Shown here piece by piece: positions 13,268 through 22,059 of a stretch of DNA of 25,289 nucleotides. The stretch is taken from positions 1-25,289 of the forward strand of contig CASRZP010000006.1 of assembly GCA_949440065.1 (NCBI GenBank), in the 5' to 3' direction. Below the pieces are notes generated by a model, which was given only the letters and a program-made list of their open reading frames with translations, ran no database searches and was not told the origin of the DNA. This stretch comes from an uncultured Bacilli bacterium. Its GTDB lineage: Bacteria; Bacillota_I; Bacilli_A; RF39; UBA660. Within the stretch, counting starts at the first letter, position 1; every line of letters starts with the position of its first letter. Both the position numbers and the translations under genes were made by a program.

Positions 13268-13296
13268 ATTATATCATAAACTATCACCGATTTCAA
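13268..13296 (-). promoter_or_regulatory. Promoter of ssrA
   Basis: TTGAAA and TATAAT separated by 17 bases on the minus strand, with TGA before the -10. It overlaps nothing of smpB, which stops at 13306, and places the start a few bases before the mature 5' end. Confidence 0.8.
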
Positions 13297-13305
13297 TACC
13301 ACTTC

Positions 13306-13749
13306 TTAATTATTGCGATATTTTAGCGACTTTCGTTGTTCCCTCATCAAATCTTTTTCCTTAATTGATTCCCTCTTATCATAATCATGTTTACCACGAC
13401 ATACTCCAACAAGTACTTTCACTTTATTTTTCTTTAAATACATCTTTAAAGGAATCAAGGTATACCCTTTCATCTGTACTTTTTGATTTAACTTATTAAT
13501 CTCATGCTTATGTAACAACAATTTTCTTGTACGACGTTCTTGATGATTAAAAATATTTCCTTCTTTATAAGGAGCAATTGATGCATTAAGCAAAAAAGCC
13601 TCTTGATTTCTAATAATAATATAACCATCTTGAATATTACACTTGCCAAAACGAATCGATTTAATCTCAGTACCTGCTAGCTCTATGCCTGCTTCAACCT
13701 CATCTTCTATAAAATAATCAAAACGAGCTTTACGATTCATTATTTCCAT
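13306..13749 (-). CDS. smpB: SsrA-binding protein SmpB
   Basis: A 147-residue RNA-binding protein that brings tmRNA to stalled ribosomes. It has the family's RKARFDYFIEDEVEAGIELAGTEIKSIR start, the central beta-barrel part and the basic C-terminal tail (GKHDYDKRESIKEKDLMREQRK) that enters the empty mRNA channel. The length is normal. The start has GAGGTG close upstream, 9 bases after the stop of the CapA-like gene, so it is the last protein gene of the rnr-capA-smpB operon. Its RNA partner ssrA follows directly. Confidence 0.97.
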   Translation of the reverse strand: MEIMNRKARFDYFIEDEVEAGIELAGTEIKSIRFGKCNIQDGYIIIRNQEAFLLNASIAPYKEGNIFNHQERRTRKLLLHKHEINKLNQKVQMKGYTLIPLKMYLKKNKVKVLVGVCRGKHDYDKRESIKEKDLMREQRKSLKYRNN

Positions 13750-13758
13750 AAAATCACC

Positions 13759-14907
13759 TCAATCTAATGAAACTACCTCTATTTTGTCTGATAGAGATGT
13801 TACAATATTTTTATATTTTTCATCATAATTTCGATATCCAGGAAGAATACTATCATTTAACTCCCCATAAGGACACACCACAAAATTTCTTTTATTCTGA
13901 TAAGTAGAATACGTATACAAAAATTCTGCTTTTACATCTTCTATTGTTATCTTAACCTCTTGATTTTCTATTCTTTTATGAATTGTACAAGAAGCCATTA
14001 AACCTGTTAAACGATCAGTACCTACTTGATCAGAAATAGCATTTCCTAACGAGTAAATCACTAACGTATCATTGATGAACTCAATAGGTTCTATTACATG
14101 AGGATGAGCCCCAAGAATAATATGAACACCTAAACTAGATAAATAAGTAGCAATTTCTCTTTGCTGACTAGACACATTAGTAGAATACTCTACTCCCCAG
14201 TGCATAGCAACAATAATAACATCTGCCTCTTGTTTTACCCTTTCAATATCGTTTTTTGCCAATTCATTAGAATATACATTTACCAAATACTCTTTTCCGC
14301 TTGGAGGTGTTAGTCCATTGGTTGATGTGCTATAAGATAAAAAAGCATACTTTATCCCGTTTTTTTCATAAATTCGTTTATAATCTCGTTCCTTAAAAGA
14401 AGTATAACTTCCAGCAGTAATCACTTCTTTATTCTTCCAATAATTAATGGAATTGAATACACCTATTTCACCTTTATCCATCGTATGATTGGTAGCTAAA
14501 CTAACTAGATTGAAACCGGCATCAATGAAGGCATCTCCTACTTCATAAGGAGAATTAAATCTAGGATAACTCGATAGTCCTAACTCTTTTCCTCCTAAAA
14601 TGGTCTCTTGATTATAATACTTTAAATCATAAGATTGCACTTTTTGCTTTATTTTCTCTAACATAGGATGAAAATCATAATTACCATCATCTAAAGAGGC
14701 ATCATTATATATCGAATTATGAATTAGCGCATCCCCAATAGCTACTAAAGTCATTTTTGTATCCTTATCTTCTTGTTGTACTAACTCTGGTTCTCTATGA
14801 TAATAATTTATCGTTACTCGCTTTGATTTCCCATACATATAACCAAATCCTGTTGCTAAAATAAATAAGACGATAATCAACAAAAACCACTTTATTTTAC
14901 TACTCAT
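13759..14907 (-). CDS. CapA-family metallophosphatase-like protein
   Basis: A 382-residue protein with one N-terminal membrane anchor (about residues 6-26) and an extracellular domain of the CapA/PgsA family (poly-gamma-glutamate synthesis, calcineurin-like fold). Family motifs are GDALIH (58-63), NQETILGG, LATNHTMDKG, VAMHWGVEY, ILGAHPHVIEP and IYSLGNAI. In Bacillus the related protein helps to polymerise and export poly-gamma-glutamate. No capB or capC gene is nearby, so the role here may be different and the name is only a family label. It sits between rnr and smpB with gaps of 9 bases and has TAGGAG before its start. Confidence 0.88.
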   Translation of the reverse strand: MSSKIKWFLLIIVLFILATGFGYMYGKSKRVTINYYHREPELVQQEDKDTKMTLVAIGDALIHNSIYNDASLDDGNYDFHPMLEKIKQKVQSYDLKYYNQETILGGKELGLSSYPRFNSPYEVGDAFIDAGFNLVSLATNHTMDKGEIGVFNSINYWKNKEVITAGSYTSFKERDYKRIYEKNGIKYAFLSYSTSTNGLTPPSGKEYLVNVYSNELAKNDIERVKQEADVIIVAMHWGVEYSTNVSSQQREIATYLSSLGVHIILGAHPHVIEPIEFINDTLVIYSLGNAISDQVGTDRLTGLMASCTIHKRIENQEVKITIEDVKAEFLYTYSTYQNKRNFVVCPYGELNDSILPGYRNYDEKYKNIVTSLSDKIEVVSLD

Positions 14908-14916
14908 TTTTAACTC

Positions 14917-17019
14917 CTACAACTTTTTTACAATTTCAAAATCAATAATTTTCTCCTCTTTACTAGCACGTACCACTCTAACCATAACTTCTTCACCGAT
15001 GGAGTACTTTACATGTGTCCTTTCTCCAGTTAATGTCATTTTCTCTTCATCATAATGATAAAAATCATCCATATCCTTAATTGGTACTAGACCTTCAATC
15101 AAATTATCCAACTCGATAAACATACCAAAACTTAATACACTAGAAATCATTCCTTTATAAACTTCTCCAATGTGATTTTCCATGTATTCTGCCATTTTCA
15201 TATCTTCTACTTCTCGCTCACAATCCACACTTGCTCGCTCTTTACTAGAAGAGTGTTCAGCAACATAATCTAATTTATCATCCCAATGCTGTATAGTAGA
15301 TACCGATAAATCATTATGAAATAGATAAGTTCTTAATAAACGATGTACAGTAGTATCAGGATATCTTCTAATTGGTGATGTGAAATGTGTATAACATTTA
15401 CTTGCTAATCCATAGTGTCCCAAGTTTTGCTTTTTATATACTGCTTTTTGCATATTTCTTAATAAAAGGCTAGATAAAATCTTATATTCCTTTTTATCCT
15501 TTAGAAAATGAAGTAGCTTTTGTATCGTTTTAGGGTTAGTATCCTTGATATTACCTGTCATTTGATACCCTAATGTTGCTAAAAATCCTAAGAACGAGCG
15601 AATTTTTTCTTCCTTTGGATACTCATGTACACGGTAAATAAATGGTAATTCCATAAAATAAATATGCGTTGCTACACATTCATTAGCAGCAATCATAAAG
15701 TCTTCAATTAAATTTTCACCCGTTCCTCGGTTTCTTAAAATAACATCCGTTGGCTTACCCTGTTCATCTACTAAAATCTTAGCTTCATCCACTTCAAAAT
15801 CAATATAACCACGTGTATCTTTCATTTTTCCTAAAATAGCCGATAATTCCTTCATCAGTTGTAACTTTTCTACATAGTCTTCATAGCCTTCTGGAATCAC
15901 TCCTTCTTCCAAAACTTGGTTTACCTTTTTATAAGTCATTTGAATACGGGAGTGAATCACTGATTCAAAAATTTGATAATCTACCGTTTGTCCTTGTGGA
16001 TTAATTTCCATTACACAAGAAATAGCTAAACGATCAACACCTGGATTTAAGGAACAAATTCCATTAGATAACTCATGAGGAAGCATAGGAATCACACGGT
16101 CAACTAAGTAAACACTAGTACCTCGCTCCATAGCATCTTTATCTAATGGTGAATTTTCTTTAACATAATAACTAACATCCGCGATGTGTACGCCTAGTTT
16201 ATAGTTGCCATTATCTAACTTCTCAATCGAAATGGCATCATCAATATCTTTGGTATCATCTCCATCAATGGTAAAAATTACTTCTTCCGTTAAATCTACT
16301 CGACCTTTTTTCTCACTAGGACTTACCTCATCAGGAATCATTTTTACTTGCTCTACGACTTCATCAGAAAATACTGTGTCTATATTATATTTATACACAA
16401 TCGACAAAATATCTACCCCAGGATCATCTTTATGCCCTAAAATTTCAATAACTTCCCCTAAATAACGATTTTTACCTATAGGACTCATTAACTTCACTAA
16501 TACTTTATGCCCATTTACGGCATTTAAATTACGCTTTTTTGGTATTTCAATATCTAATTTTACTTTTTTATCATCTAAAATAATGTGACCTATGCCCTTT
16601 TTAAAATAAATTTCCCCAACGAAAGTATCCGTTTGTCTTTTTAATATTTTTAATATTCTGCCTTCCATTCTATCTAGTTCTTTTTTTACGGTAATTTCTA
16701 CCAACACTAAATCATTATGAATCGCGCCATTCATGTTCTCTTCACGAATAAAAATATCTTCCTTTAGTCCTTCAACTTCAACAAAACCAAACCCTTTTTT
16801 ATTCGCTCTTACCATTCCTTTTTTTAAATGACTTTTCTCAAGTAGCATATATTTATCTTTATTGGAATGATAAATTACACCTTCATCTTCTAAAGTGGAT
16901 AAAAGTTTTAATAATTCTTGTAATTCATTTGGTGTAGTAATATGTAATGCACTTTGTACTTGTTCAATAGAAAGAGCATAATCACTACTATTTAATATTT
17001 CTAATAATTCTTCCTTCAT
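14917..17019 (-). CDS. rnr: Ribonuclease R
   Basis: A 700-residue processive 3'-5' exoribonuclease that degrades structured RNA and takes part in tmRNA-linked mRNA decay. Domains in order: N-terminal winged-helix part (1-65), two cold-shock-like OB folds (about 65-225), the RNB catalytic domain with the metal-binding Asp cluster TIDGDDTKDIDDA (about 250-262) and PMLPHELSNGICSLNPGVDR, and a C-terminal S1 domain (from about 620). Compared with E. coli RNase R it is shorter and lacks the long Lys-rich tail. The start has AAGGAAG 8 bases upstream. It heads the rnr-capA-smpB operon, which fits its role with tmRNA/SmpB. Confidence 0.96.
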   Translation of the reverse strand: MKEELLEILNSSDYALSIEQVQSALHITTPNELQELLKLLSTLEDEGVIYHSNKDKYMLLEKSHLKKGMVRANKKGFGFVEVEGLKEDIFIREENMNGAIHNDLVLVEITVKKELDRMEGRILKILKRQTDTFVGEIYFKKGIGHIILDDKKVKLDIEIPKKRNLNAVNGHKVLVKLMSPIGKNRYLGEVIEILGHKDDPGVDILSIVYKYNIDTVFSDEVVEQVKMIPDEVSPSEKKGRVDLTEEVIFTIDGDDTKDIDDAISIEKLDNGNYKLGVHIADVSYYVKENSPLDKDAMERGTSVYLVDRVIPMLPHELSNGICSLNPGVDRLAISCVMEINPQGQTVDYQIFESVIHSRIQMTYKKVNQVLEEGVIPEGYEDYVEKLQLMKELSAILGKMKDTRGYIDFEVDEAKILVDEQGKPTDVILRNRGTGENLIEDFMIAANECVATHIYFMELPFIYRVHEYPKEEKIRSFLGFLATLGYQMTGNIKDTNPKTIQKLLHFLKDKKEYKILSSLLLRNMQKAVYKKQNLGHYGLASKCYTHFTSPIRRYPDTTVHRLLRTYLFHNDLSVSTIQHWDDKLDYVAEHSSSKERASVDCEREVEDMKMAEYMENHIGEVYKGMISSVLSFGMFIELDNLIEGLVPIKDMDDFYHYDEEKMTLTGERTHVKYSIGEEVMVRVVRASKEEKIIDFEIVKKL

Positions 17020-17048
17020 CGACTTCTTCCTTTCTAGCCTCTAATATT

Positions 17049-17054
17049 ATTATA
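17049..17054 (-). promoter_or_regulatory. -10 box of the rnr operon
   Basis: TATAAT on the minus strand, 29 bases before the rnr start and after the secG terminator; no clear -35 at 16-18 bases. Confidence 0.45.
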
Positions 17055-17085
17055 AACGATTTTCTCCAAAATCTACGAAATAAAA

Positions 17086-17115
17086 TGAAAAAAATGATAC
17101 GAATTGTACCATTTT
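17086..17115 (-). terminator. Terminator of secG
   Basis: On the minus strand the ten-pair stem AAAATGGTAC/GTATCATTTT (one G-T) has a 5-base loop and is followed by further T. It starts 9 bases after the secG stop and separates secG from rnr. Confidence 0.8.
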
Positions 17116-17123
17116 CTTACGAC

Positions 17124-17339
17124 TTACATGAAAGACATTACTAAACAAATGAGAAAGAACACAATTCCAAGTCCCATTGTCACACGACTAATGACTAGCT
17201 CAGAACCTCTTTCCTTACGTTTACTAAATAAATCAGAATTTCCACCGGAAATAATTTGCGATGCTCCTTCTGCTTTTCCACTTTGTAATAAAACGATAAC
17301 AATTAATAAAATTGATATGATAAGTAGTAACGTTTGCAC
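17124..17339 (-). CDS. secG: Preprotein translocase subunit SecG
   Basis: A small membrane subunit of the SecYEG channel. With the GTG start at 17339 it has 71 residues: a first hydrophobic helix (LLLIISILLIVIVLLQ), the conserved loop QSGKAEGASQIISGGNSDLF and RKERGSE, and a second helix near the C-terminus. An ATG five codons upstream is open, but it overlaps the ribosome binding site GGAGGAG, which lies 6 bases before the GTG, so the GTG is preferred. The gene has its own promoter and terminator, between eno and rnr as in many Firmicutes. Confidence 0.92.
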   Translation of the reverse strand: MQTLLLIISILLIVIVLLQSGKAEGASQIISGGNSDLFSKRKERGSELVISRVTMGLGIVFFLICLVMSFM

Positions 17340-17365
17340 GAGTATCTCCTCCATTCAATAGTAAT

Positions 17366-17394
17366 AATCTACCACAAAATATAAGAAAAGTCAA
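17366..17394 (-). promoter_or_regulatory. Promoter of secG
   Basis: TTGACT and TAGATT separated by 17 bases on the minus strand, with TGG before the -10, in the gap between eno and secG. Confidence 0.65.
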
Positions 17395-17408
17395 AAGAAA
17401 TAAGCGTT

Positions 17409-18644
17409 TTATTTTGTATTCATGATTTCTTCTTCAATACGCATTAATTGATTATATTTACAAACCCTATCTGTTCTAGACATGGAACCTGTTTTGATTT
17501 GTCCTAGAGATAGTCCCACAGCTAAATCGGCAATCGTAGTATCTTCTGTTTCTCCACTACGGTGAGAAATTACTGTTTTATAACCGTTCTTTTTCGCTAG
17601 TTCAATGGTTTCTAGTGTTTCACTAATGGTTCCAATTTGATTTACTTTAAGTAAAATGGCATTTCCTGCATGATGGTCAATTCCTTGTTGTAAACACTTC
17701 TTATTGGTAACAAACAAATCATCACCAACGATTTGAATTCTATCTCCTAAACGTTTTGTCATTAAACTAAAGCCATCCCAGTCATTTTCATCCACTGGAT
17801 CTTCTATAGAAATAATTGGATAAGTATTGACTAACTCTTCATAGTAGCAAATTAACTCTTCTATCGTTAATGTTCTATTTTCCCCTTTTAAAACATATTT
17901 TCCCTCTTCATATAACTCACTAGCAGCAACATCTAAAGCAAGTTTTACATCAGTTCCAGGGATATATCCTGCTTCTTTAATGGCTAAAATAATTAAATCT
18001 AAGGCCTCTTTATTACTTCCTAAATTAGGAGCAAAACCTCCTTCATCACCTACTCCAGTATGATATCCTTTTTCATTTAATACCTTTTTTAAATGATGGA
18101 ACACTTCAGCCCCAACACGAACTCTCTCATGAATGGTATCACGTTGTGGAATAATCATAAACTCCTGAAAGTCCAAAGCATTATCAGCATGTGCTCCTCC
18201 ATTTAAAATGTTCATCATAGGAACAGGCAATTCACGTCCAGCACCAACGTATTGATATAAAGGTAGTCCTTTAGCAAGACTTGCTGCTTTTAAACAGGCC
18301 ATAGAAACACCAAGGGTAGCATTAGCTCCTAAGTTATTTTTATTTTCCGTACCATCTAGAGCAATCAATTTATCATCGATTTCTTTTTGATTAAACACAT
18401 CCATTCCCATAATAGCGTCTTTGATTACTGTATTAACATGATTTACTGCATTTAATACACCTTTGCCTAAAAAGCGATTTTTATCTTTATCTCTTAACTC
18501 TAAAGCTTCTCTAACACCAGTAGATGCACCACTGGGAACTGCTGCACGTCCCATGATACCATTTTCTAAAAAGACATCCACTTCTACCGTTGGATTACCT
18601 CTTGAATCTAATATTTCACGTCCTTTAATGTTAGTTATTTTCAT
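17409..18644 (-). CDS. eno: Enolase
   Basis: Converts 2-phosphoglycerate to phosphoenolpyruvate in glycolysis. The 411 residues show all active-site elements: SGASTG loop (38-43), GDEGG with Glu201, metal ligands Asp238, Glu281 and Asp308, catalytic Lys333 in LLKVNQIGT, and SHRSGETED (360-368) with His361 and Arg362. It ends about 15-20 residues earlier than most bacterial enolases, just after RIEEEI, so the usual C-terminal extension is missing. The start overlaps the end of murD by 14 bases, so it is co-transcribed with murD. The ribosome binding site (AAGGAG) is at the long spacing of 13 bases; coupling with murD may help. Confidence 0.97.
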   Translation of the reverse strand: MKITNIKGREILDSRGNPTVEVDVFLENGIMGRAAVPSGASTGVREALELRDKDKNRFLGKGVLNAVNHVNTVIKDAIMGMDVFNQKEIDDKLIALDGTENKNNLGANATLGVSMACLKAASLAKGLPLYQYVGAGRELPVPMMNILNGGAHADNALDFQEFMIIPQRDTIHERVRVGAEVFHHLKKVLNEKGYHTGVGDEGGFAPNLGSNKEALDLIILAIKEAGYIPGTDVKLALDVAASELYEEGKYVLKGENRTLTIEELICYYEELVNTYPIISIEDPVDENDWDGFSLMTKRLGDRIQIVGDDLFVTNKKCLQQGIDHHAGNAILLKVNQIGTISETLETIELAKKNGYKTVISHRSGETEDTTIADLAVGLSLGQIKTGSMSRTDRVCKYNQLMRIEEEIMNTK

Positions 18645-19995
18645 CTTTTTCTTCTATCTCCTTTATTAGTGATTTAAATTCTATCCCACGATCTTCAAAA
18701 CAAGCGTATTGATCCCATGATGCTGTCGCAGGACTTAATAAAATTATATCATTTTCATTAGAATTTTGGTAAGCAATATCTACTGCTTCTTTTAGTGTTT
18801 CACACATTTCTACTTTCTTTTCTATAGTATCCGCATATTCTTTAATTTTCATACGATTTTGTCCATAGCAAACAATTAATTTTACATTTTCCATATAAGG
18901 TGTTAACTCATGAAAATCTTGGTTTCTATCTAGTCCACCGAGTAGGAGGATAATTGGAGAGTGAAAAGCACTTAAAGCAATTTGGGTAGATTTGTTATTC
19001 GTAGCTTTAGAATCGTTATAAAAAGTTCTTCCTTTGTAATTTGTTACATATTCTAAACGATGTTCTACACCTTTAAATTCATAAATAACTTTTCTAATGA
19101 TGTCATCACTAACATCTAATTCTTTACAAACCATGATACTAGCCATAATATTTTCCATATTATGTAGTCCTGATACTTTAATTTTATCGATATCTAATAT
19201 TGGCTTATCATAATAGTATATTTGATTTTTTTTGATATAACAACCATTAATCGTATTTTTACTAGAAAAGTATTTTACCGTGGACTTAATATCCTTGGTT
19301 AAGTCTAGTACATCTTGGTTTTCTATATTTAATATAGCAATATCATCTTTCGTATGATTTTGAAAGATTTTACCTTTAACACGTTTATAGTTGTCATAAC
19401 TTTTTAGAAAGTCAATGTGTGCAGGGGAAAGGTTTGTTAATACAGCTATATGTGGATTAAATTTTTCTAAATTTTCTAGTTGTTGACAAGATACTTCCAT
19501 GACAATGATGTCATTCGTTTTAATTTTTGTTAGGAAAGAACACAAAGGGTAACCAATGTTTCCTGTTAAGTGTACACGATGGGGAAAAGCTTCATTTAAG
19601 ATTTCATAAATCAACGTCGTTGTAGTCGTTTTTCCATTTGTACCTGTAATTCCTATTAAAGTAATAGGTTTATCGATTAAAAGATAGGCTACTTCTACTT
19701 CATTGATAACAGGAATTCCTAACTTTTTTGCTTTTTCTACATAAAAGTGATCAATGGGTACTCCAGGGTTTTTTATTAAGTAATCAAAAGTATCATCTAG
19801 TAAATCTTCTGGATGAGATCCAAAGACTAGTTGTACACCTAAATCACGTAATTCTTTTACTTGTTCTTGATTTTGTACATCTTCTTCTTTAGCATCGTTT
19901 AAGACAATGGTATTTCCTCTACTACTTAGTATTTTACTTACTTCATACCCACTTCTAGCCATTCCTAAAACAAAGATTTTTTGATTGGTAAACAC
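18631..19995 (-). CDS. murD: UDP-N-acetylmuramoylalanine-D-glutamate ligase MurD
   Basis: Cytoplasmic ATP-dependent ligase that adds D-Glu to UDP-MurNAc-L-Ala in peptidoglycan precursor synthesis. The start GTG at 19995 is chosen because GAGGTG is 6 bases upstream; an earlier in-frame GTG is part of that site. The 454 residues contain the N-terminal nucleotide-binding fold (FVLGMARSGYE), the ATP loop GITGTNGKTTTTT, TGNIGYP, EVSCQQLE, the NLSPAHIDF motif (usually SPDHLD in relatives), the YNDSKATNN motif and LLSPATASWDQY near the C-terminus. It is the only peptidoglycan Mur ligase in the window and stands apart from a dcw cluster, joined to eno. Confidence 0.95.
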   Translation of the reverse strand: MFTNQKIFVLGMARSGYEVSKILSSRGNTIVLNDAKEEDVQNQEQVKELRDLGVQLVFGSHPEDLLDDTFDYLIKNPGVPIDHFYVEKAKKLGIPVINEVEVAYLLIDKPITLIGITGTNGKTTTTTLIYEILNEAFPHRVHLTGNIGYPLCSFLTKIKTNDIIVMEVSCQQLENLEKFNPHIAVLTNLSPAHIDFLKSYDNYKRVKGKIFQNHTKDDIAILNIENQDVLDLTKDIKSTVKYFSSKNTINGCYIKKNQIYYYDKPILDIDKIKVSGLHNMENIMASIMVCKELDVSDDIIRKVIYEFKGVEHRLEYVTNYKGRTFYNDSKATNNKSTQIALSAFHSPIILLLGGLDRNQDFHELTPYMENVKLIVCYGQNRMKIKEYADTIEKKVEMCETLKEAVDIAYQNSNENDIILLSPATASWDQYACFEDRGIEFKSLIKEIEEKDENN

Positions 19996-20015
19996 ACTTA
20001 TCACCTCGTAAAAAT

Positions 20016-20021
20016 ATTATA
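20016..20021 (-). promoter_or_regulatory. -10 box of murD-eno
   Basis: TATAAT on the minus strand 20 bases before the murD GTG; no convincing -35. Confidence 0.45.
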
Positions 20022-20073
20022 CAATGAAAATTTAATTCATGCATATTTTTTTCCATTTATTTTACAAAATAAA

Positions 20074-20099
20074 AACCATCTACTTTTCTAATTATGGTT
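20074..20099 (-). terminator. Second terminator-like hairpin downstream of the WG-repeat gene
   Basis: On the minus strand AACCAT and ATGGTT form a six-pair stem with a 14-base loop and are followed by TTTTATTTT. It is weaker than the hairpin at 20150-20183 and may act as a back-up before the murD promoter. Confidence 0.4.
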
Positions 20100-20149
20100 C
20101 TTAAACATTAAGAGGTGCTCATTAAAATATTAGTACCTTTTCCAATTTA

Positions 20150-20183
20150 AAAAATACGAGAACATCAATTCTTTCGTATTTTT
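20150..20183. terminator. Terminator hairpin downstream of the WG-repeat gene
   Basis: A ten-pair stem AAAAATACGA/TCGTATTTTT with further inner pairs (GAA/TTC) and T-runs on both strands. It lies about 80 bases after the stop of the WG-repeat gene. An outer inverted repeat (GAGGTGCT at 20112-20119 with AGCACCCC at 20206-20213) encloses it, giving a nested structure. Confidence 0.7.
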
Positions 20184-20264
20184 ATAAAACAACATCTTAA
20201 AAGTCAGCACCCCTAAAAGTTCATGAACCCTAGTTATCATAAGAATTTCGACGATTTCTTTTTT

Positions 20265-21899
20265 TTATTTATCCACAAATTTATATAATTTAGACTCATC
20301 ATGATTACGATTATTATCAACACTTTTTCGAATAACGACGTAAGTATCATTAATATCATCAATTGGATGATTTGATTCTAATATTTTTTTATCATTATGA
20401 TATGCTATATACTTATCATTTTCTTTATATACTTGATAATTTCCTCTAGTAAACAATAAATTTTTATTATCTATAGAAGCACTACATTCTTCTCCTGTTT
20501 CTAAACTATAATATGTACTTACTTGTTTTCCTTCTAATTCATCAGTTATTGAAATTCTAGAATTCGTTTGATTATATATATAATGATTGGTTTGCGTATT
20601 CTTTTTTTCATATTTAATCGTATTTTTTACATTTAAATTTTCATCATAAACTTTAATGATGATTTCTTTATCATTTTGTTCTTTAGAATACAAATAGTCT
20701 CCACTCTTATCAAATAATTGATCCTTTCTTTGCACATTTTTCTTTTCATCTATTATATATGTATATCCATCATTGTGAAAAGAATCATTAAAGAAAGAGA
20801 TAAGGTTTTTATTACCATAAGTATTTGAGTATATTGGATTTAAATAAGTACCAGTTGCAAAATGCACGTATTTATCACGTGGATTATAGTCTAGTGTATA
20901 ATCTGTTATGAATTTGTAATTTTCATCCATCAAAGCAAACTTATTACCTTTTACTAACATATATATCGTATTAAATTCTATAATTAAATCGTTATCAAAC
21001 GGAACAATAACTTTACCTTTATCATCAACAATTCCATATTTTTCATTAAGTAAAGCTATATACGTATTATTCTTAGCTTGAACTAAAGTTTTATACTTTG
21101 CTTCTAAGATAACATTTCCGTTCATATCAAGCAGACCAACACCATTTTCACCATTATACATAATATAATCATTTTTATAATAATAGAGTTGCTCAAAATC
21201 ATTCCCAAGAAGATTTTTTGATCCATATGATGCAAGATAATTAGAAATTTTTTCCCCTTTTAAATTATAAATACCACTAATATTTTCATCTTTTGAAGAT
21301 ATGGATAGTGCTTTTAATTCACGATTAGCATAATCTTTTCCTGTAGTAAGCGGAATATAATGTCTAATATTATCAAACTCAATGACTTCAAAATCATTTT
21401 TATCTTGAATCAACAACAATTTTTTATTGTCAACCTTAACATCAGCAGTAAAAATGATATGAGCATTTTTAATATTATTGTTTAGACTAAAACTACTAAA
21501 ATAATCACTAATATCCAATTTCACTTTATTATTATAATCATAATATATCTTATCAGCATAACTATAATAATATTTGTTGAAAAGATTGATACTTCTGTCA
21601 GAGCTTTTTAAAAATTGAAGTGTTTTTTCTTTCATATATACTTCTATATCATCTACTTTGGTTATTGGTAAAGCTTCCTGATTTTCATTATTTTCATTAG
21701 ATGGAGCATTTTGATTTTCATCTGGTAACTTCACATCATCACTTGCCATGGAATTTGTTATTATTTTTACACTCCAAATTCCAACTCCAATGATAATAAG
21801 GACTATAGCTATCCATATTATATATTTTGAAAAATTTTTTCTAGGATTTTTATTTACAACTATACTTGGTTCATTTTTATAATTACTTTCTTTTTTCAC
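20265..21899 (-). CDS. Membrane-anchored WG-repeat-like protein
   Basis: A 544-residue protein. The GTG start at 21899 has AGAAGG 7-8 bases upstream. A basic cytoplasmic N-terminus (about 24 residues) is followed by one membrane helix (about 25-47), an Asn/Glu-rich linker (DENQNAPSNENNENQE) and a large extracellular region rich in Tyr, Asn and Lys. The middle contains degenerate WG-type repeats, for example NGVGLLDMNGNVILEAKY and KYGIVDDKGKVIVPFDN, each with the G(ILV)xDxxGxVI pattern; the rest looks beta-rich. WG-repeat proteins have no common function; a surface or sensing role is a guess. The gene is preceded by a leader with promoter, G-tract ORF and terminator hairpin, so its expression may be switched. 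Confidence 0.75.
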   Translation of the reverse strand: MKKESNYKNEPSIVVNKNPRKNFSKYIIWIAIVLIIIGVGIWSVKIITNSMASDDVKLPDENQNAPSNENNENQEALPITKVDDIEVYMKEKTLQFLKSSDRSINLFNKYYYSYADKIYYDYNNKVKLDISDYFSSFSLNNNIKNAHIIFTADVKVDNKKLLLIQDKNDFEVIEFDNIRHYIPLTTGKDYANRELKALSISSKDENISGIYNLKGEKISNYLASYGSKNLLGNDFEQLYYYKNDYIMYNGENGVGLLDMNGNVILEAKYKTLVQAKNNTYIALLNEKYGIVDDKGKVIVPFDNDLIIEFNTIYMLVKGNKFALMDENYKFITDYTLDYNPRDKYVHFATGTYLNPIYSNTYGNKNLISFFNDSFHNDGYTYIIDEKKNVQRKDQLFDKSGDYLYSKEQNDKEIIIKVYDENLNVKNTIKYEKKNTQTNHYIYNQTNSRISITDELEGKQVSTYYSLETGEECSASIDNKNLLFTRGNYQVYKENDKYIAYHNDKKILESNHPIDDINDTYVVIRKSVDNNRNHDESKLYKFVDK

Positions 21900-21930
21900 T
21901 TCATATCCTTCTTTCTTATTTTAAAACACG

Positions 21931-21952
21931 AAAAAGAACGAGTTTCCTCGCT
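21931..21952 (-). terminator. Terminator-like hairpin in the leader of the WG-repeat gene
   Basis: On the minus strand the stem AGCGAG/CTCGTT (one G-T) closes on a GAAA loop and is followed by CTTTTT. It lies between leader ORF 2, whose stop codon is only 3 bases before the stem, and the gene start at 21899. A ribosome at that stop would cover the left arm. Confidence 0.6.
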
Positions 21953-21955
21953 TAC

Positions 21956-22036
21956 TCACCTAATGATATCATATTGACATCTTAAATTAAAAGCTCCCCA
22001 CCCCCCCCTAGTTGACATTTGGTTAATTTTCATCAT
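21956..22036 (-). CDS. Leader ORF 2, 26 codons, with G8 tract
   Basis: A short ORF starts at ATG 22036 or, with better spacing, at the adjacent ATG 22033, with the ribosome binding site AGAGGTGG just upstream and its own promoter at 22060-22088. It encodes MMKINQMSTRGGWGAFNLRC and six further residues, then TGA. The core K-I-N-Q-M-S-T-R-G-G followed by a G run matches leader ORF 1 at 278-349 in peptide and DNA. In the present G8 state the frame runs to the terminator hairpin. With one or two extra G it would stop about 25-35 bases earlier. No named family is recognised; a cis-acting leader is inferred. Confidence 0.6.
   Translation of the reverse strand: MMKINQMSTRGGWGAFNLRCQYDIIR
22001..22008 (-). 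repeat. Homopolymeric tract, 8 G on minus strand
   Basis: Eight consecutive C on the plus strand inside leader ORF 2, followed on the minus strand by TGGGG. It has the same place and frame (after T-R) as the G10 tract of leader ORF 1. Confidence 0.9.
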
Positions 22037-22059
22037 CTACCACCTCTAATATATTAATA

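Noticed and set aside
20130..20240. 36-codon ORF downstream of the WG-repeat gene
   Set aside because: No ribosome binding site, and it passes through a strong terminator; kept only as an observation, not as a gene.
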